Assembly: GCA_041746855.1 (NCBI GenBank)
Contig: JBGTGG010000064.1
Coordinates: forward strand, 1-35,460
Length of the DNA: 35,460 nt
DNA from: JBGTGG01 sp041746855
GTDB lineage: Bacteria > Bacteroidota > Bacteroidia > Cytophagales > Cyclobacteriaceae
Direction: 5' to 3'
Both the position numbers and the translations under genes were made by a program. Position 1 is the first letter of the stretch. Each line of letters begins with the position of its first letter. Under the pieces are notes generated by a model. It had not been told where the DNA came from and made no database searches. It saw only the letters and a program-made list of their open reading frames with translations. Positions 13,973-22,270 of this stretch are shown here, in pieces.

Positions 13973-15652
13973 TTAATTTTTTGGGTCTTTCGTTCCTTCC
14001 ATCGGGAAACTTCCAAACTGCCCGATCGATGCACTGCCTGTAAAAAACCCACCTTCCACAGTGCCTGCACATTCAACTGTCATCGTTTGTCCACTGAACG
14101 TTACCGTATAGGTGAAACGCAACTTGTTTCCTTCCAACTCTACAACATCCAACGCAATCTCCCCCGGTAGTCGTCCTCCGGAAATGGTGCCTACATATCG
14201 CCCACCTTCCTTCTTGAAAATTACTTTTCCTTCCGTATCACCTTGTGGTGTTTCGGTTTTCATTGACCAATTCCCTCCGATATCAACCTTTACATTTGGA
14301 TCACTCTTTTTTGTTTCTTTCACTTCATACTTCGTTGGCAATCCGTCAACAAATACATACCGTACTTTTGCCTTTTCTGAAAAGTAGGGCTTATCGCTGA
14401 TCACAATGTTGGCCATCTTACCAGCATCAATCGAACCCATGCGATCAGAAAGCCCAAGTAATTGTGCAGGTGATGTAGTGAGCGCTGCCAATGCCTGGTC
14501 TTCTGTTAACCCGGCTTCAATCATGCGTCTCAAATTGGATTGGATGTCTTTGGTTTTTGCACTCAGGGTAGAAAAACCAAATGTCAATCCTGCTTTTTGA
14601 AAGGATGCGGCCTGCGCGGTGTACTTGTTAATAAATTCTTCTTTACGTTTTTCCAACGCTTCCTTTTCAGCATTGCTTTTCACAGCGTCTGTCTTTTCAT
14701 CCTTTTTCTCTTCTTTGATTTTGTCTGGCAGATCTAGACTTAAAAAAACTTTTGCATTGGAAGCTTTAATGTCCGCGATGATATCCCACCCTTCTTTCAA
14801 GTCGCCAATAATCAATGAAAAGCCAAGGTCTTTTTTTAATGTCAATACGCGTTGGGTTTCCAAAACTTTTTCAGATTTAAACAAGACGGGTTGCCGGCCT
14901 TCGATCACGGGATAAAATGCTTGCAGCACACGATCCGTTGTCGGCCGTTCCAATGCAGAACGATTTGATGCATACACTCCCGCATAGCCATGCGAAAGAG
15001 CCGCCTGCCGGTACAGTTGGCGATACTTGGCCATTACACCAATAGTAGTGCTTGGATACATTCGCGAAGCGCCTGTGAGTTGAGAATAGAATGATGAGTT
15101 GCTGACCAACACCATTTCATCAGCTGAAGCACCCCCCAATAAAATAATCGCTCCGTTTCCCGGCAACATCTGACCGTGCGGAACCACCTGTGCAGTCGTA
15201 AAACCGATAGCCCGTAAATCCTGAATACCTTTATCGCTGGCATTCAAAAAATTCCGAACATCTACCTGCGGTGTAATACCTGCTAAATTATCCGGTGGAT
15301 TGCTCCGATCTTTCGGGCGTTCACTTTCTTCTTTTGGTTTTGTTACCCCGGTCTGGGACAATCCATCGATAAAACCGGCATAGGCATACATGCTATCCGC
15401 TTTAATGATAATTGCATTGGCCGGAATAGCGACATTTTTCCCAACAGAAAGGATGAGGCCATCTTTAATCACAAGGGTTCCCATCGAAACCACTCGTCCG
15501 GGTGCTTGTACAATATTAATGTTGGTGATCGCGTAGGTTTTGGAAACCGGTCGTAGTTCGTCTGTATTTTGAGGAAAGGCGGATACGAAAACACAGCAAA
15601 GTGCCAGTAGCATTCCTACTTTCGAATTCCTTATAATTCGTGTTGTGGTCAT
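13973..15652 (-). CDS. Secreted amidohydrolase-fold protein lacking metal ligands, with C-terminal beta domain
   Basis: 559 residues. A signal peptide lies within residues 1-28. The amidohydrolase-like part covers about 30-440 and ends in the MGSIDAGKMANIVISD block. The HxH region is replaced by AGFIDGLSQTGV and no catalytic His or Asp set is evident. A Lys/Glu-rich coiled segment interrupts the barrel (about 305-340). Residues about 455-555 form an added beta-rich domain with alternating Gly/Thr strands (GNWSMKTETPQGDTEG onward), resembling lipocalin-like or binding beta-sandwich modules. It is first in the three-gene operon, so its level should be the highest. It is likely a non-catalytic partner, possibly substrate-binding; this is inference from the missing ligands. 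Confidence 0.78.
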   Translation of the reverse strand: MTTTRIIRNSKVGMLLALCCVFVSAFPQNTDELRPVSKTYAITNINIVQAPGRVVSMGTLVIKDGLILSVGKNVAIPANAIIIKADSMYAYAGFIDGLSQTGVTKPKEESERPKDRSNPPDNLAGITPQVDVRNFLNASDKGIQDLRAIGFTTAQVVPHGQMLPGNGAIILLGGASADEMVLVSNSSFYSQLTGASRMYPSTTIGVMAKYRQLYRQAALSHGYAGVYASNRSALERPTTDRVLQAFYPVIEGRQPVLFKSEKVLETQRVLTLKKDLGFSLIIGDLKEGWDIIADIKASNAKVFLSLDLPDKIKEEKKDEKTDAVKSNAEKEALEKRKEEFINKYTAQAASFQKAGLTFGFSTLSAKTKDIQSNLRRMIEAGLTEDQALAALTTSPAQLLGLSDRMGSIDAGKMANIVISDKPYFSEKAKVRYVFVDGLPTKYEVKETKKSDPNVKVDIGGNWSMKTETPQGDTEGKVIFKKEGGRYVGTISGGRLPGEIALDVVELEGNKLRFTYTVTFSGQTMTVECAGTVEGGFFTGSASIGQFGSFPMEGTKDPKN

Positions 15653-15917
15653 TCGAAAAAGTATAGTTTAGGTTTAGTATTTCTAACTTTCAAGAAAGAT
15701 ACCCCAATTACCACACGATCTTCAGCGCTACTACAGGAGTGGCAATAAAATTTCGTAAGAGGTTTTACTATGGAAAAATAGAGGATATTCCGAAACTCAG
15801 CGGTTCACTACAGGTATTCTTCAATTCAATACAAAAGGGTTTGCAGGCCCGCATCCCTACCCGATACTTGTAGCGTAAAAGGAACCAGACAAAGGTTTCA
15901 ATCAAATTATTCAACAC

Positions 15918-17357
15918 ATGAAAAAGCATATCGGATTCCTATTTATCGCCCTCATATTTTCAGTTCAGCTGGTGGCGCAAAATGAAGTGTTTAGTGATAA
16001 AGGTTCCACCTCCATCCAATCCAGCGACCGTGGCGTCCATAAGTGGAAGACCTCTCGTGGATCTACCAATTTCAATATTGAGTTTAGGGGCGATATTGAG
16101 GTCACCGATGACGATAAAGATATCAAAAGCATTAGCAGCAATGGGTATCTGGAAATCAGTAAAACGGTTTTTGGAAGCAAGCGATCTATCGTAATCGAAT
16201 CACAGGGCGGTGCTTTAAAGCGAGAATACTATGAGGGCCGTACCAAAATGGATTGGGAACCGAACGGCAAAAACTGGCTCGGTGAAATCCTACCGGAAAT
16301 TGTGCGCAATACCACGCTTGCCGCAGAAAGCAGGGTAAATCGCATTTACCAACGAGGAGGGGCAAAGGCCGTCATCAGTGAAATAAATATAATAGAAAGT
16401 GACTATGTGCGGGCACGTTACGGAAAACTCTTACTGCAAAAAGACATCAGCAACCAGGATCTTCCCAACGTTATCACCGGACTTTGCAATACGATTAAAT
16501 CAGATTACTATCTATCCTCTTTATTAAAAGAAAACTTGAAAAAGCTTCTTTCCACCAAAGAGGCCACCGATGCTTTTATCGAAGGAACCAGAAAAATATC
16601 GTCTGATTACTACAAATCCACTGTACTTAAAGAAGGCATTGAAATATTTTCAGCATCGCCTGCACAGTTGAAGAGCATCTTAAACTCTGCTGCAACCATT
16701 AAATCTGATTACTATCTGGCCACCGTGTTGACTGCACTTTTAGACCAACGAAACGTCAGTGATGAGACACTCGGTGAAATGATCCAAATCAGTAAGAATA
16801 TCAGCTCTGATTATTACCGCACACAAGTATTGAAAAAGGGATTGGAAAAAGGAGAACTTTCCTCCACATCCATGGATAATCTCGTTTCTGCTTTAGCTGA
16901 CCTTAATTCCGATTATTATGTTTCCACGGTTTATAAATCCATTAGTAAAAATGACAAACTTAATGCTGCTGTTCAAACCAAATTGATCAAGCAAATTGGA
17001 ACGATGGGTTCAGATTATTACGCATCCACTGCTTTAAAAAGTCTATTGAAAGAACAAACGTTTACCGATGAGAATTTTGACCTGTTGGTGAATGTAGCCG
17101 GATCAATGTCTTCTGATTTATATGCTTCATCGGTTTTGAAAGAAGCCACAAACCAAAAGCGAAGTTCAAAACAATTGATTAGCATATTACAAGCTGCGGG
17201 CAACATCAAATCGGATCATTACTTATCTTCCCTGCTAGTAGACCTGGCCGATCAGGTTCGGAACAGTGACGCTTCTGTAAAAGACTCTTACCGTCAAACT
17301 GCGAAGCGGATAAAATCTGAAACCTACTACGGTCGGGCAATACGTGCCATTGATTAA
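15918..17357 (+). CDS. Periplasmic protein with ten 34-residue SDYY repeats
   Basis: 479 residues. A signal peptide covers residues 1-20 (to VAQ). Residues 30-130 form a beta-type domain (GSTNFNIEFRGDIEVTDDDKD onward, in shorter form) ending near NWLGEILPEIVR. Residues 150-479 are an alpha-solenoid of ten repeats with the core I-K-S-D-Y-Y-x-S-x-V-L-K. Its Ser falls at 161, 195, 229, 263, 297, 331, 365, 399, 432 and 467, a period of 34. Such repeats resemble those attached to some Bacteroidota M56/BlaR-type sensors, but no protease or kinase domain is present here. A scaffold or envelope-sensing role is possible. It is followed by an inverted repeat and a LytS-type sensory operon, which may be linked in function. 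Confidence 0.7.
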   Translation: MKKHIGFLFIALIFSVQLVAQNEVFSDKGSTSIQSSDRGVHKWKTSRGSTNFNIEFRGDIEVTDDDKDIKSISSNGYLEISKTVFGSKRSIVIESQGGALKREYYEGRTKMDWEPNGKNWLGEILPEIVRNTTLAAESRVNRIYQRGGAKAVISEINIIESDYVRARYGKLLLQKDISNQDLPNVITGLCNTIKSDYYLSSLLKENLKKLLSTKEATDAFIEGTRKISSDYYKSTVLKEGIEIFSASPAQLKSILNSAATIKSDYYLATVLTALLDQRNVSDETLGEMIQISKNISSDYYRTQVLKKGLEKGELSSTSMDNLVSALADLNSDYYVSTVYKSISKNDKLNAAVQTKLIKQIGTMGSDYYASTALKSLLKEQTFTDENFDLLVNVAGSMSSDLYASSVLKEATNQKRSSKQLISILQAAGNIKSDHYLSSLLVDLADQVRNSDASVKDSYRQTAKRIKSETYYGRAIRAID

Positions 17358-17367
17358 AAATAATAAA

Positions 17368-17415
17368 CGCATGGCAATCATTACCACAATAGTTGGTAAA
17401 TTCGATTGCCATGCG
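17368..17415. other. Perfect 12-bp inverted repeat over the kinase start codon
   Basis: CGCATGGCAATC (17368-17379) and GATTGCCATGCG (17404-17415) are perfect reverse complements. Inside them TTACCA (17381-17386) and TGGTAA (17394-17399) add a second stem. The right arm contains the ATG at 17411. An A-rich run precedes the left arm, so on the minus strand the hairpin is followed by a T-rich tract. It could act as a terminator, as an operator, or as an RNA hairpin sequestering the start codon. Confidence 0.6.
17397..17404 (+). promoter_or_regulatory. Possible -7 box of the LytS operon
   Basis: TAAATTCG is one mismatch from TAnnTTTG and sits between the arms of the inverted repeat. Transcription would begin at about 17408-17411, at the ATG, giving a leaderless message. 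No TTTG was found 19 bases upstream, so the call is weak. Confidence 0.35.
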
Positions 17416-18499
17416 AAAATCAAGAATCATTGAAACGATGCCGCTTTCATCACGGAAACTAGGATTGGTTTTCCTCCTTTCGGGAATTACCGGATGGCTG
17501 GTGTTAACATTTTTATATTACAGTGAAACCGGAAATACTCCTTCCGTTTCCAACACCTTTGTTCTTTACGTATGGTGCTTTTTTGGGTCAGCGTTAATCG
17601 GTCTGGTTCTTTACCAATTAAACAACTGGCTCAACCGCTATCTTACCTGGAATAATTTTCCGCTCCGATTTATCAGCGGCTACCTGATTCACACCGTGTT
17701 TGCAATCGCAGCAGGAATGTTTTTTGTCTATCTCTATACTTTCCTTTCGGGCCCTTTATGGGAAGGCTTTTCCCCTGCCAATAAAGACATCGGCTGGAAA
17801 TTCAGTATTCTGATGATCGTGATCTTGTTTGTTTATGATGTGGTGTATGCACTGTTATTCTCCTATCAACAATACGAAATTGTTCAAATCGAAAACCTGC
17901 AAAATCAGAGGCGCCAACTCGAACTCCAATTTGAAGCACTGAAAAGCCAAATCAGTCCGCACTATTTATTCAATAGCCTGAATACAATTTCCTCGCTCTT
18001 GTATAACGATCCACAATCGGCAGAACAATTTATTCGCAGGCTTTCCCAAACCTATGAGTACATCCTTTCCACACAACAGAAAGAATATGTTTCTGTTCGG
18101 GAAGAAGTAGAGTTTGTAAAATCGTATTACTATTTGCTGCGCATTCGCTTCCAGCAACTTTTAACATTGGAGATCAACCTGCCCAACAATGTTATGAATA
18201 CACTCATTCCGCCTCTTACATTGCAAATGCTGGTGGAAAACGCTGTGAAGCATAATGCTATCCAACCAGATCAACCGTTGTTCATTTATATCTCCGCGTT
18301 GGATAACACGTATTTAAAAGTCGCGAATACAAAATCCAAAAGCACCATACAGCCGACTTCTTTTAAGGTGGGGTTGGAGAACATCAAACAACGTTATCTT
18401 TTCCTCACCCATAAAAAAATAATCGTGACCAACGATGCCCAGTTTATTGTGTCACTTCCGGTGATCAAAGAAATAGCCCAACAAAAAAATACTGCATGA
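17411..18499 (+). CDS. LytS/YehU-type membrane sensor histidine kinase (His_kinase family)
   Basis: 362 residues from the ATG at 17411. There are four membrane helices (about 15-35, 48-70, 85-108, 128-150) and no large sensor domain. A coiled stretch leads to the His_kinase block SPHYLFNSLN with phospho-acceptor H184, then an N-box LVENAVKHN and a short ATPase end with KVGLENIKQRY. This class phosphorylates LytTR regulators, one of which is encoded two genes downstream. The stop codon overlaps the next start (18496). An in-frame TTG at 17393 and an ATG at 17438 are alternative starts; 17411 is the first ATG and lies in the inverted repeat. Confidence 0.85.
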   Translation: MRKSRIIETMPLSSRKLGLVFLLSGITGWLVLTFLYYSETGNTPSVSNTFVLYVWCFFGSALIGLVLYQLNNWLNRYLTWNNFPLRFISGYLIHTVFAIAAGMFFVYLYTFLSGPLWEGFSPANKDIGWKFSILMIVILFVYDVVYALLFSYQQYEIVQIENLQNQRRQLELQFEALKSQISPHYLFNSLNTISSLLYNDPQSAEQFIRRLSQTYEYILSTQQKEYVSVREEVEFVKSYYYLLRIRFQQLLTLEINLPNNVMNTLIPPLTLQMLVENAVKHNAIQPDQPLFIYISALDNTYLKVANTKSKSTIQPTSFKVGLENIKQRYLFLTHKKIIVTNDAQFIVSLPVIKEIAQQKNTA

Positions 18500-19539
18500 A
18501 AAAATATTTTATCCACAGCGCAGTATTCCGGCTTTTGGCACCCTTGATTTTTGGTGTCATTCTCTATCTTTTAATTCTTTTGATCAACAATACGGTTGGT
18601 CGTATATATGAAATCCTCAGCAGCGAAGAAATTTATATATGCATTGGCCTTACCTACCTTTCCTTTGAAGGAATGCGCATGATCATTCTCATTTTGAATA
18701 AAAAATACAGCACAATCACCTACCAGATTCCTATCCAGATTTTGTTAACAACCTTGCTCTCCCTTGGGGTAGTGTGGGTTTGTCTCTCTGCTTATTTTTC
18801 CATCATTATCGGATTTAGCATCAGCAACAAGCAACTGATATTGTTCTTGCTTTTATTTGCGGCCACAAGTTGGCTGTATAACATTCTTTTCTATAGCAAC
18901 CATTTTTTACAAAAAGAGAATACGGTAAAGCTTGAAACAGAACGACAACAACATCAGGTATTGGAAATGGAAATGAAGGAGTTCACCAAGGAAATCAATC
19001 CCGATCTTTTATTCGAAGGATTGGAGAGCTTAATCGGACTCCTATACCAGGATATTGAAAAAGCGGAAGAGCACATTGATAACCTGGCGAGTACGTATCG
19101 CTATGTGCTAACCAACCGGAAACAGGAATTGGTAACCCTGGAAAGCGAAGCCCAATCGGTGAAGCCCTTGCTGGCAGTACTGAATGAAAAATTCAATCAC
19201 AAAATACACTTTGAATTCCCCGCTGTTGACGGACCGATTATGGTGGTGCCCGGTTCGCTGGCCATCATTATTGAATACATGGTACGCAACACGATCATCC
19301 CAACGAATGAAAAATTGATTATAAAAGGCTATGCTGAAGATGATGACTACCTTGCTTTTCAATGTCTTCTAAATGAAAAACTTATTCCGCATAAAGATTC
19401 CATGCTAGCACTTGAGCGTTTGCAGAAATCATATAAGCGGTTTAGCAACAACCCACTTATCCAGGTAAAAGCCTACAAAGAAAATTTTATTAAATTACCC
19501 ATTCTCCTGTTGAAGGAAGAGACAGCGCCCATTTCATGA
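18496..19539 (+). CDS. Degenerate LytS-type paralogue (pseudokinase candidate)
   Basis: 347 residues. The overall plan is the same as the upstream kinase: four hydrophobic segments (about 12-31, 45-67, 78-105, 113-132), a coiled linker, then KEINPDLLFEGLESLIGLLY where the active paralogue has SQISPHYLFNSLN. The phospho-acceptor His is replaced by Asp170. The N-box VENAVKHN is replaced by VRNTIIPT and the GLENIKQR glycine region is lost. It therefore probably neither binds ATP nor autophosphorylates. The gene overlaps both neighbours by 4 bases, keeping 1:1:1 expression with the kinase and regulator. A regulatory heterodimer partner of the active kinase is the likely role; this is inferred from motif loss and operon structure. 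Confidence 0.75.
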   Translation: MKKYFIHSAVFRLLAPLIFGVILYLLILLINNTVGRIYEILSSEEIYICIGLTYLSFEGMRMIILILNKKYSTITYQIPIQILLTTLLSLGVVWVCLSAYFSIIIGFSISNKQLILFLLLFAATSWLYNILFYSNHFLQKENTVKLETERQQHQVLEMEMKEFTKEINPDLLFEGLESLIGLLYQDIEKAEEHIDNLASTYRYVLTNRKQELVTLESEAQSVKPLLAVLNEKFNHKIHFEFPAVDGPIMVVPGSLAIIIEYMVRNTIIPTNEKLIIKGYAEDDDYLAFQCLLNEKLIPHKDSMLALERLQKSYKRFSNNPLIQVKAYKENFIKLPILLLKEETAPIS

Positions 19540-20300
19540 GAGTAGCCATTGTAGAAGACGAAACCCCTGCAGCAGAAAAACTGATCCGCTATTTGCTGAA
19601 GTATGATCCGTCCATTCAGATTGTGAACACGCTTACGGGGGTGCAACAAGCTGTTCAATGGCTGCAGCATAACCAGGATTCCATTGACATCATTTTTATG
19701 GACATTCAACTTACCGATGGCAAAAGCTTTGAAATCTTCAATGAAGTTGAAATCAACAAACCCGTGATTTTTACCACTGCTTTTGATGAATATGCACTCG
19801 AGGCCTTCAAGGTGAATGGAATTGATTACTTGCTCAAGCCGATCACGTTTTCAGACATTGAGGCTACGATGCAAAAAATCAATGCCTTGCGCACACAACT
19901 GGCGACACCCAATCAAACCCAAAAAATAAGGGAGGCCGTAGGTAGTGGCGAATTGAAAAATTACAAATCCAGGTTTATGGTCAAGTATGGTGACCACATT
20001 CGCTCCATCCCAACAGCTGATATCGCTTTGTTTTTTGCAGAGGGACGGGATGTATATCTCGTAACAAAAAACGAACGAAAATATATTCTCGACTATACCC
20101 TCGAAGCGCTTGAGGGAATGTTGGATCCCACACAATACTTCCGGTTAAACCGATCGATCATTGTACACATTGAAGCCATTAAGGATGTGGTCGTGTATTC
20201 CAGCAGCCGATTAAAAATTACTCCCCATTCTTCTTTTGATAAAGAAATGATTGTGAGTCGCGAAAAAGTGCAAGCCTTTAAAGATTGGTTTGACGGGTAG
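19536..20300 (+). CDS. LytTR-family response regulator
   Basis: 254 residues. The receiver domain (about 1-120) has the acidic pair E7/D8, phospho-acceptor D56 in FMDIQL, a Thr in FTTAFDEYALEAF and Lys in LLKPI. The LytTR DNA-binding domain (about 145-250) has FMVKYGDHIRSIPTADIALF at its start, with FFAEGRDVYL and FRLNRSIIVH motifs. It is the probable output of the kinase and pseudokinase upstream; the start codon overlaps the pseudokinase stop by 4 bases. LytTR proteins bind pairs of short direct repeats and often control envelope genes; the target is unknown but could include the 34-residue-repeat gene upstream. Confidence 0.9.
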   Translation: MRVAIVEDETPAAEKLIRYLLKYDPSIQIVNTLTGVQQAVQWLQHNQDSIDIIFMDIQLTDGKSFEIFNEVEINKPVIFTTAFDEYALEAFKVNGIDYLLKPITFSDIEATMQKINALRTQLATPNQTQKIREAVGSGELKNYKSRFMVKYGDHIRSIPTADIALFFAEGRDVYLVTKNERKYILDYTLEALEGMLDPTQYFRLNRSIIVHIEAIKDVVVYSSSRLKITPHSSFDKEMIVSREKVQAFKDWFDG

Positions 20301-20317
20301 AAGAAAAATATCCGCAA

Positions 20318-20333
20318 TGTGATTTAAGTCACA
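20318..20333. promoter_or_regulatory. Crp/Fnr-type operator (TGTGATTTAAGTCACA)
   Basis: Perfect 5-bp arms TGTGA and TCACA with a 6-base spacer. The centre (20325.5) is 36.5 bases before the last base of the -7 box at 20362, which puts it near -41.5 of the predicted transcription start, the class II activator position. No TTTG -33 element is present at the usual place, as expected when an activator overlaps it. Confidence 0.7.
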
Positions 20334-20354
20334 TCTTTAACTTTTTTCGCATCC

Positions 20355-20362
20355 TACTTTTG
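20355..20362 (+). promoter_or_regulatory. -7 promoter box of the rhodanese pair
   Basis: TACTTTTG is an exact TAnnTTTG match. The predicted transcription start is at about 20366, 17 bases before the ATG at 20383. Confidence 0.65.
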
Positions 20363-20382
20363 TGTTAAAAAAAATAATTTTT

Positions 20383-20655
20383 ATGAAAACACAAGAGCAT
20401 CCTACAGTAAAAAAGGCAATCGTAATTGATGTACGGACCCCCGGGGAATTTCTGGGTGGAAGTGCCAAAGGCGCAATCAATATCCCTTTATCAGAAATTC
20501 AAGACCGATTGGAAGAAATTCGTGAAATGAACGCACCGGTTATCCTTTGCTGCGCTTCCGGAAACAGAAGTGGCCAAGCTGTACATTTTTTGAAATCCGT
20601 GGGAATTGAAAGTTGTTCCAATGGAGGATCCTGGTTTGAAGTCGATCATCGATAA
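20383..20655 (+). CDS. Minimal single-domain rhodanese
   Basis: 90 residues from the ATG at 20383; an upstream in-frame TTG at 20362 lies at the -7 box and is rejected. The rhodanese fold is reduced to one domain: VIDVRTPGEFLGG (about 14-26), then the active-site loop CASGNRSG with catalytic Cys57, then NGGSW near the end. There is no signal peptide, so it is cytosolic. The reaction is transfer of sulfane sulfur through a Cys persulfide. It is followed 12 bases later by a second rhodanese. It is preceded by a Crp/Fnr-type palindrome, suggesting induction under low oxygen or redox change. Confidence 0.87.
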   Translation: MKTQEHPTVKKAIVIDVRTPGEFLGGSAKGAINIPLSEIQDRLEEIREMNAPVILCCASGNRSGQAVHFLKSVGIESCSNGGSWFEVDHR

Positions 20656-20667
20656 CCCCCGCTCATC

Positions 20668-20979
20668 ATGATAACAGCATTAAAAAAATTCTTTGGCATT
20701 GTCTCCACAAAAGACTTGAATGACTTTAAAAGTCAGGGCGCAATTATTCTTGATGTACGAACTCCTTCAGAGTTTAAACAAGGAAATATTACAGGCTCTA
20801 TGAATATCCCCGTAGACCAGCTAATGAGCAGCTTAAAAAAATTGAATCAACAAAAACCCATCATCACCTGTTGTGCTTCGGGCATGAGAAGCGGTCGTGC
20901 GGCTGATTTGTTACGCGCAAAAGGATTTCAGGTTTTAAATGGCGGAAGCTGGGGATCGTTGCAATACAAACTGAAGTGA
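20668..20979 (+). CDS. Second single-domain rhodanese
   Basis: 103 residues. Rhodanese motifs are ILDVRTPSEFKQGNI (about 27-41) and the active loop CCASGMRSGRA with catalytic Cys at about residue 69-70, followed by LNGGSWGSL. The N-terminal 20 residues (ITALKKFFGIVSTKDL) form a short amphipathic helix not present in the upstream paralogue. It is cytosolic. It lies 12 bases downstream of the first rhodanese and should share its promoter and palindrome. Paired rhodaneses may relay persulfide sulfur, but the acceptor is unknown. Confidence 0.87.
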   Translation: MITALKKFFGIVSTKDLNDFKSQGAIILDVRTPSEFKQGNITGSMNIPVDQLMSSLKKLNQQKPIITCCASGMRSGRAADLLRAKGFQVLNGGSWGSLQYKLK

Positions 20980-21032
20980 TTGCATTCCAGTGGGTATGGA
21001 ATAGCGTTGTAGGTTTGTAATCAATTCCTGCG

Positions 21033-21383
21033 TTATCCACCCGACTTCTTGGCTTTATATCCTTCTTTTAAAAGGATCTGCATTACTTTCTCGCGTACAT
21101 CACCTTGAATCAACACTTCGCCATCCTTCACCGATCCACCCACACCACATTTCGATTTCAATAATTTTCCCAGCACATCCAGGTCTGCCTGTGATCCAAC
21201 AAACCCGGTCACTAGAGTAACTTGTTTACCAGCCCGCGCACTTTTGTCCAATAAAACTTTCAAAGTTTGTTGCTGTGGCGGCAATGTCTCCGCCTCCTGG
21301 TCCTGTTGGTATTGATAGTCAAAATTATCAGCAGTCGAATACACAACCCCATCCCTGTTTTTCCAATTGTTTTTTTTTGCCAT
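21033..21383 (-). CDS. SUI1/eIF1-family translation factor (YciH-like)
   Basis: 116 residues from the ATG at 21383. The C-terminal 75 residues are a SUI1 domain: LKVLLDKSARAGKQVTLVTG, then LKSKCGVGGSVKDGEVLIQG and a final helix with KVMQILLKEGYKAKK. The N-terminal 40 residues are low complexity and Gln-rich. Bacterial YciH-type proteins bind the small ribosomal subunit and influence start-site fidelity; their physiological role is still modestly defined. The start codon follows the DnaJ-domain gene stop with 2 bases between, so the two are cotranscribed. The frame stays open to 21413, but that extension lies inside the upstream gene. Confidence 0.85.
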   Translation of the reverse strand: MAKKNNWKNRDGVVYSTADNFDYQYQQDQEAETLPPQQQTLKVLLDKSARAGKQVTLVTGFVGSQADLDVLGKLLKSKCGVGGSVKDGEVLIQGDVREKVMQILLKEGYKAKKSGG

Positions 21384-21385
21384 CG

Positions 21386-22171
21386 TCAAGAAATCAGTAA
21401 GAAAATAAAACACAAAAGTAAAATAAAAAAAATCACCGTACCGAAATTGAATGCGATGCTTACATTTTTACGATAAAAATATCCTATTACGGAAAGTACC
21501 ACTAGCAAAATAGGGGCAAAAATAAAATTTCCAAAAATGGTTACGGGAACACGGGCAGAAAAATTATCGTGATCACTTACCCGAAGGGGAATATGCAGCA
21601 ATCTTGTGTACTTGACAATAATACTCTTGCCGGGTTCAAACGGCTTTGTAACGTCCAGGTCAATCTGAAACATTGTTCCCTTGTTGGTATAAATTTCGTC
21701 AGCACTATGGTAATCCCGCCCTCTGCTTCTTGCCACATGCGAACGCTTATCAATAATTACTTCTTCTTGTTCCAAACGGGGCAAAATAAAATCTACGAAC
21801 AGAAAACCACAAAAGATCAATGAGAAGTAAATCAGTTTAGTAATGTAGGGCATGCATTGTTGCATCATTACATATTGTGCGCTTACCGTTGGCTTGCGTG
21901 GGGTTCGTGCACGGTGATAGGCGGGATCACGATGCGGGCGTTGTGTGGTCTGCTCAAAGACCAAATTATTACGTCTGTAATCATATTGGATTTTCTTATC
22001 AGGATCACCCAGTACGTCATACGCTTCATTTATTTCACGAATAATGGAGACGGCATCCGGACTGGAATTTTTATCCGGGTGATACTTTACCACTAGTTTT
22101 CTGAACCTGTTCTTGATTTCAGCGGCAGTGGCTGTAGAGGTAAGCCCCAACATCTTGTAATAATCCTTCAT
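21386..22171 (-). CDS. J-domain membrane protein
   Basis: 261 residues from the ATG at 22171. The N-terminal J-domain (1-66) has YYKMLGL, the HPD triad (31-33) and a DPDKKIQYD end, so it should stimulate a DnaK-type Hsp70. There is no zinc-finger or DnaJ C-terminal domain. Three hydrophobic segments follow at about 110-130, 215-235 and 240-260, enclosing a region with beta character (about 135-210) that is probably extracytoplasmic. It may recruit Hsp70 to the membrane. The start at 22171 places YYKMLGL at the usual distance from the N-terminus; the earlier GTG at 22198 adds nine residues. It is cotranscribed with the SUI1 gene. Confidence 0.8.
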   Translation of the reverse strand: MKDYYKMLGLTSTATAAEIKNRFRKLVVKYHPDKNSSPDAVSIIREINEAYDVLGDPDKKIQYDYRRNNLVFEQTTQRPHRDPAYHRARTPRKPTVSAQYVMMQQCMPYITKLIYFSLIFCGFLFVDFILPRLEQEEVIIDKRSHVARSRGRDYHSADEIYTNKGTMFQIDLDVTKPFEPGKSIIVKYTRLLHIPLRVSDHDNFSARVPVTIFGNFIFAPILLVVLSVIGYFYRKNVSIAFNFGTVIFFILLLCFIFLLIS

Positions 22172-22270
22172 AGTATGCACTTGGACAACCGAAACCACGC
22201 GTATTCGATTACGTATTATTTGCCTGCCTGGGTTTCACCACCTAAATATACGCGAGGCTTTAAAAAACAA

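Noticed and set aside
20984..21003. Hairpin ATTCCA/TGGAAT between the rhodanese and SUI1 genes
   Set aside because: Short A-T-rich stem without a T run; not convincing as a terminator for either side.
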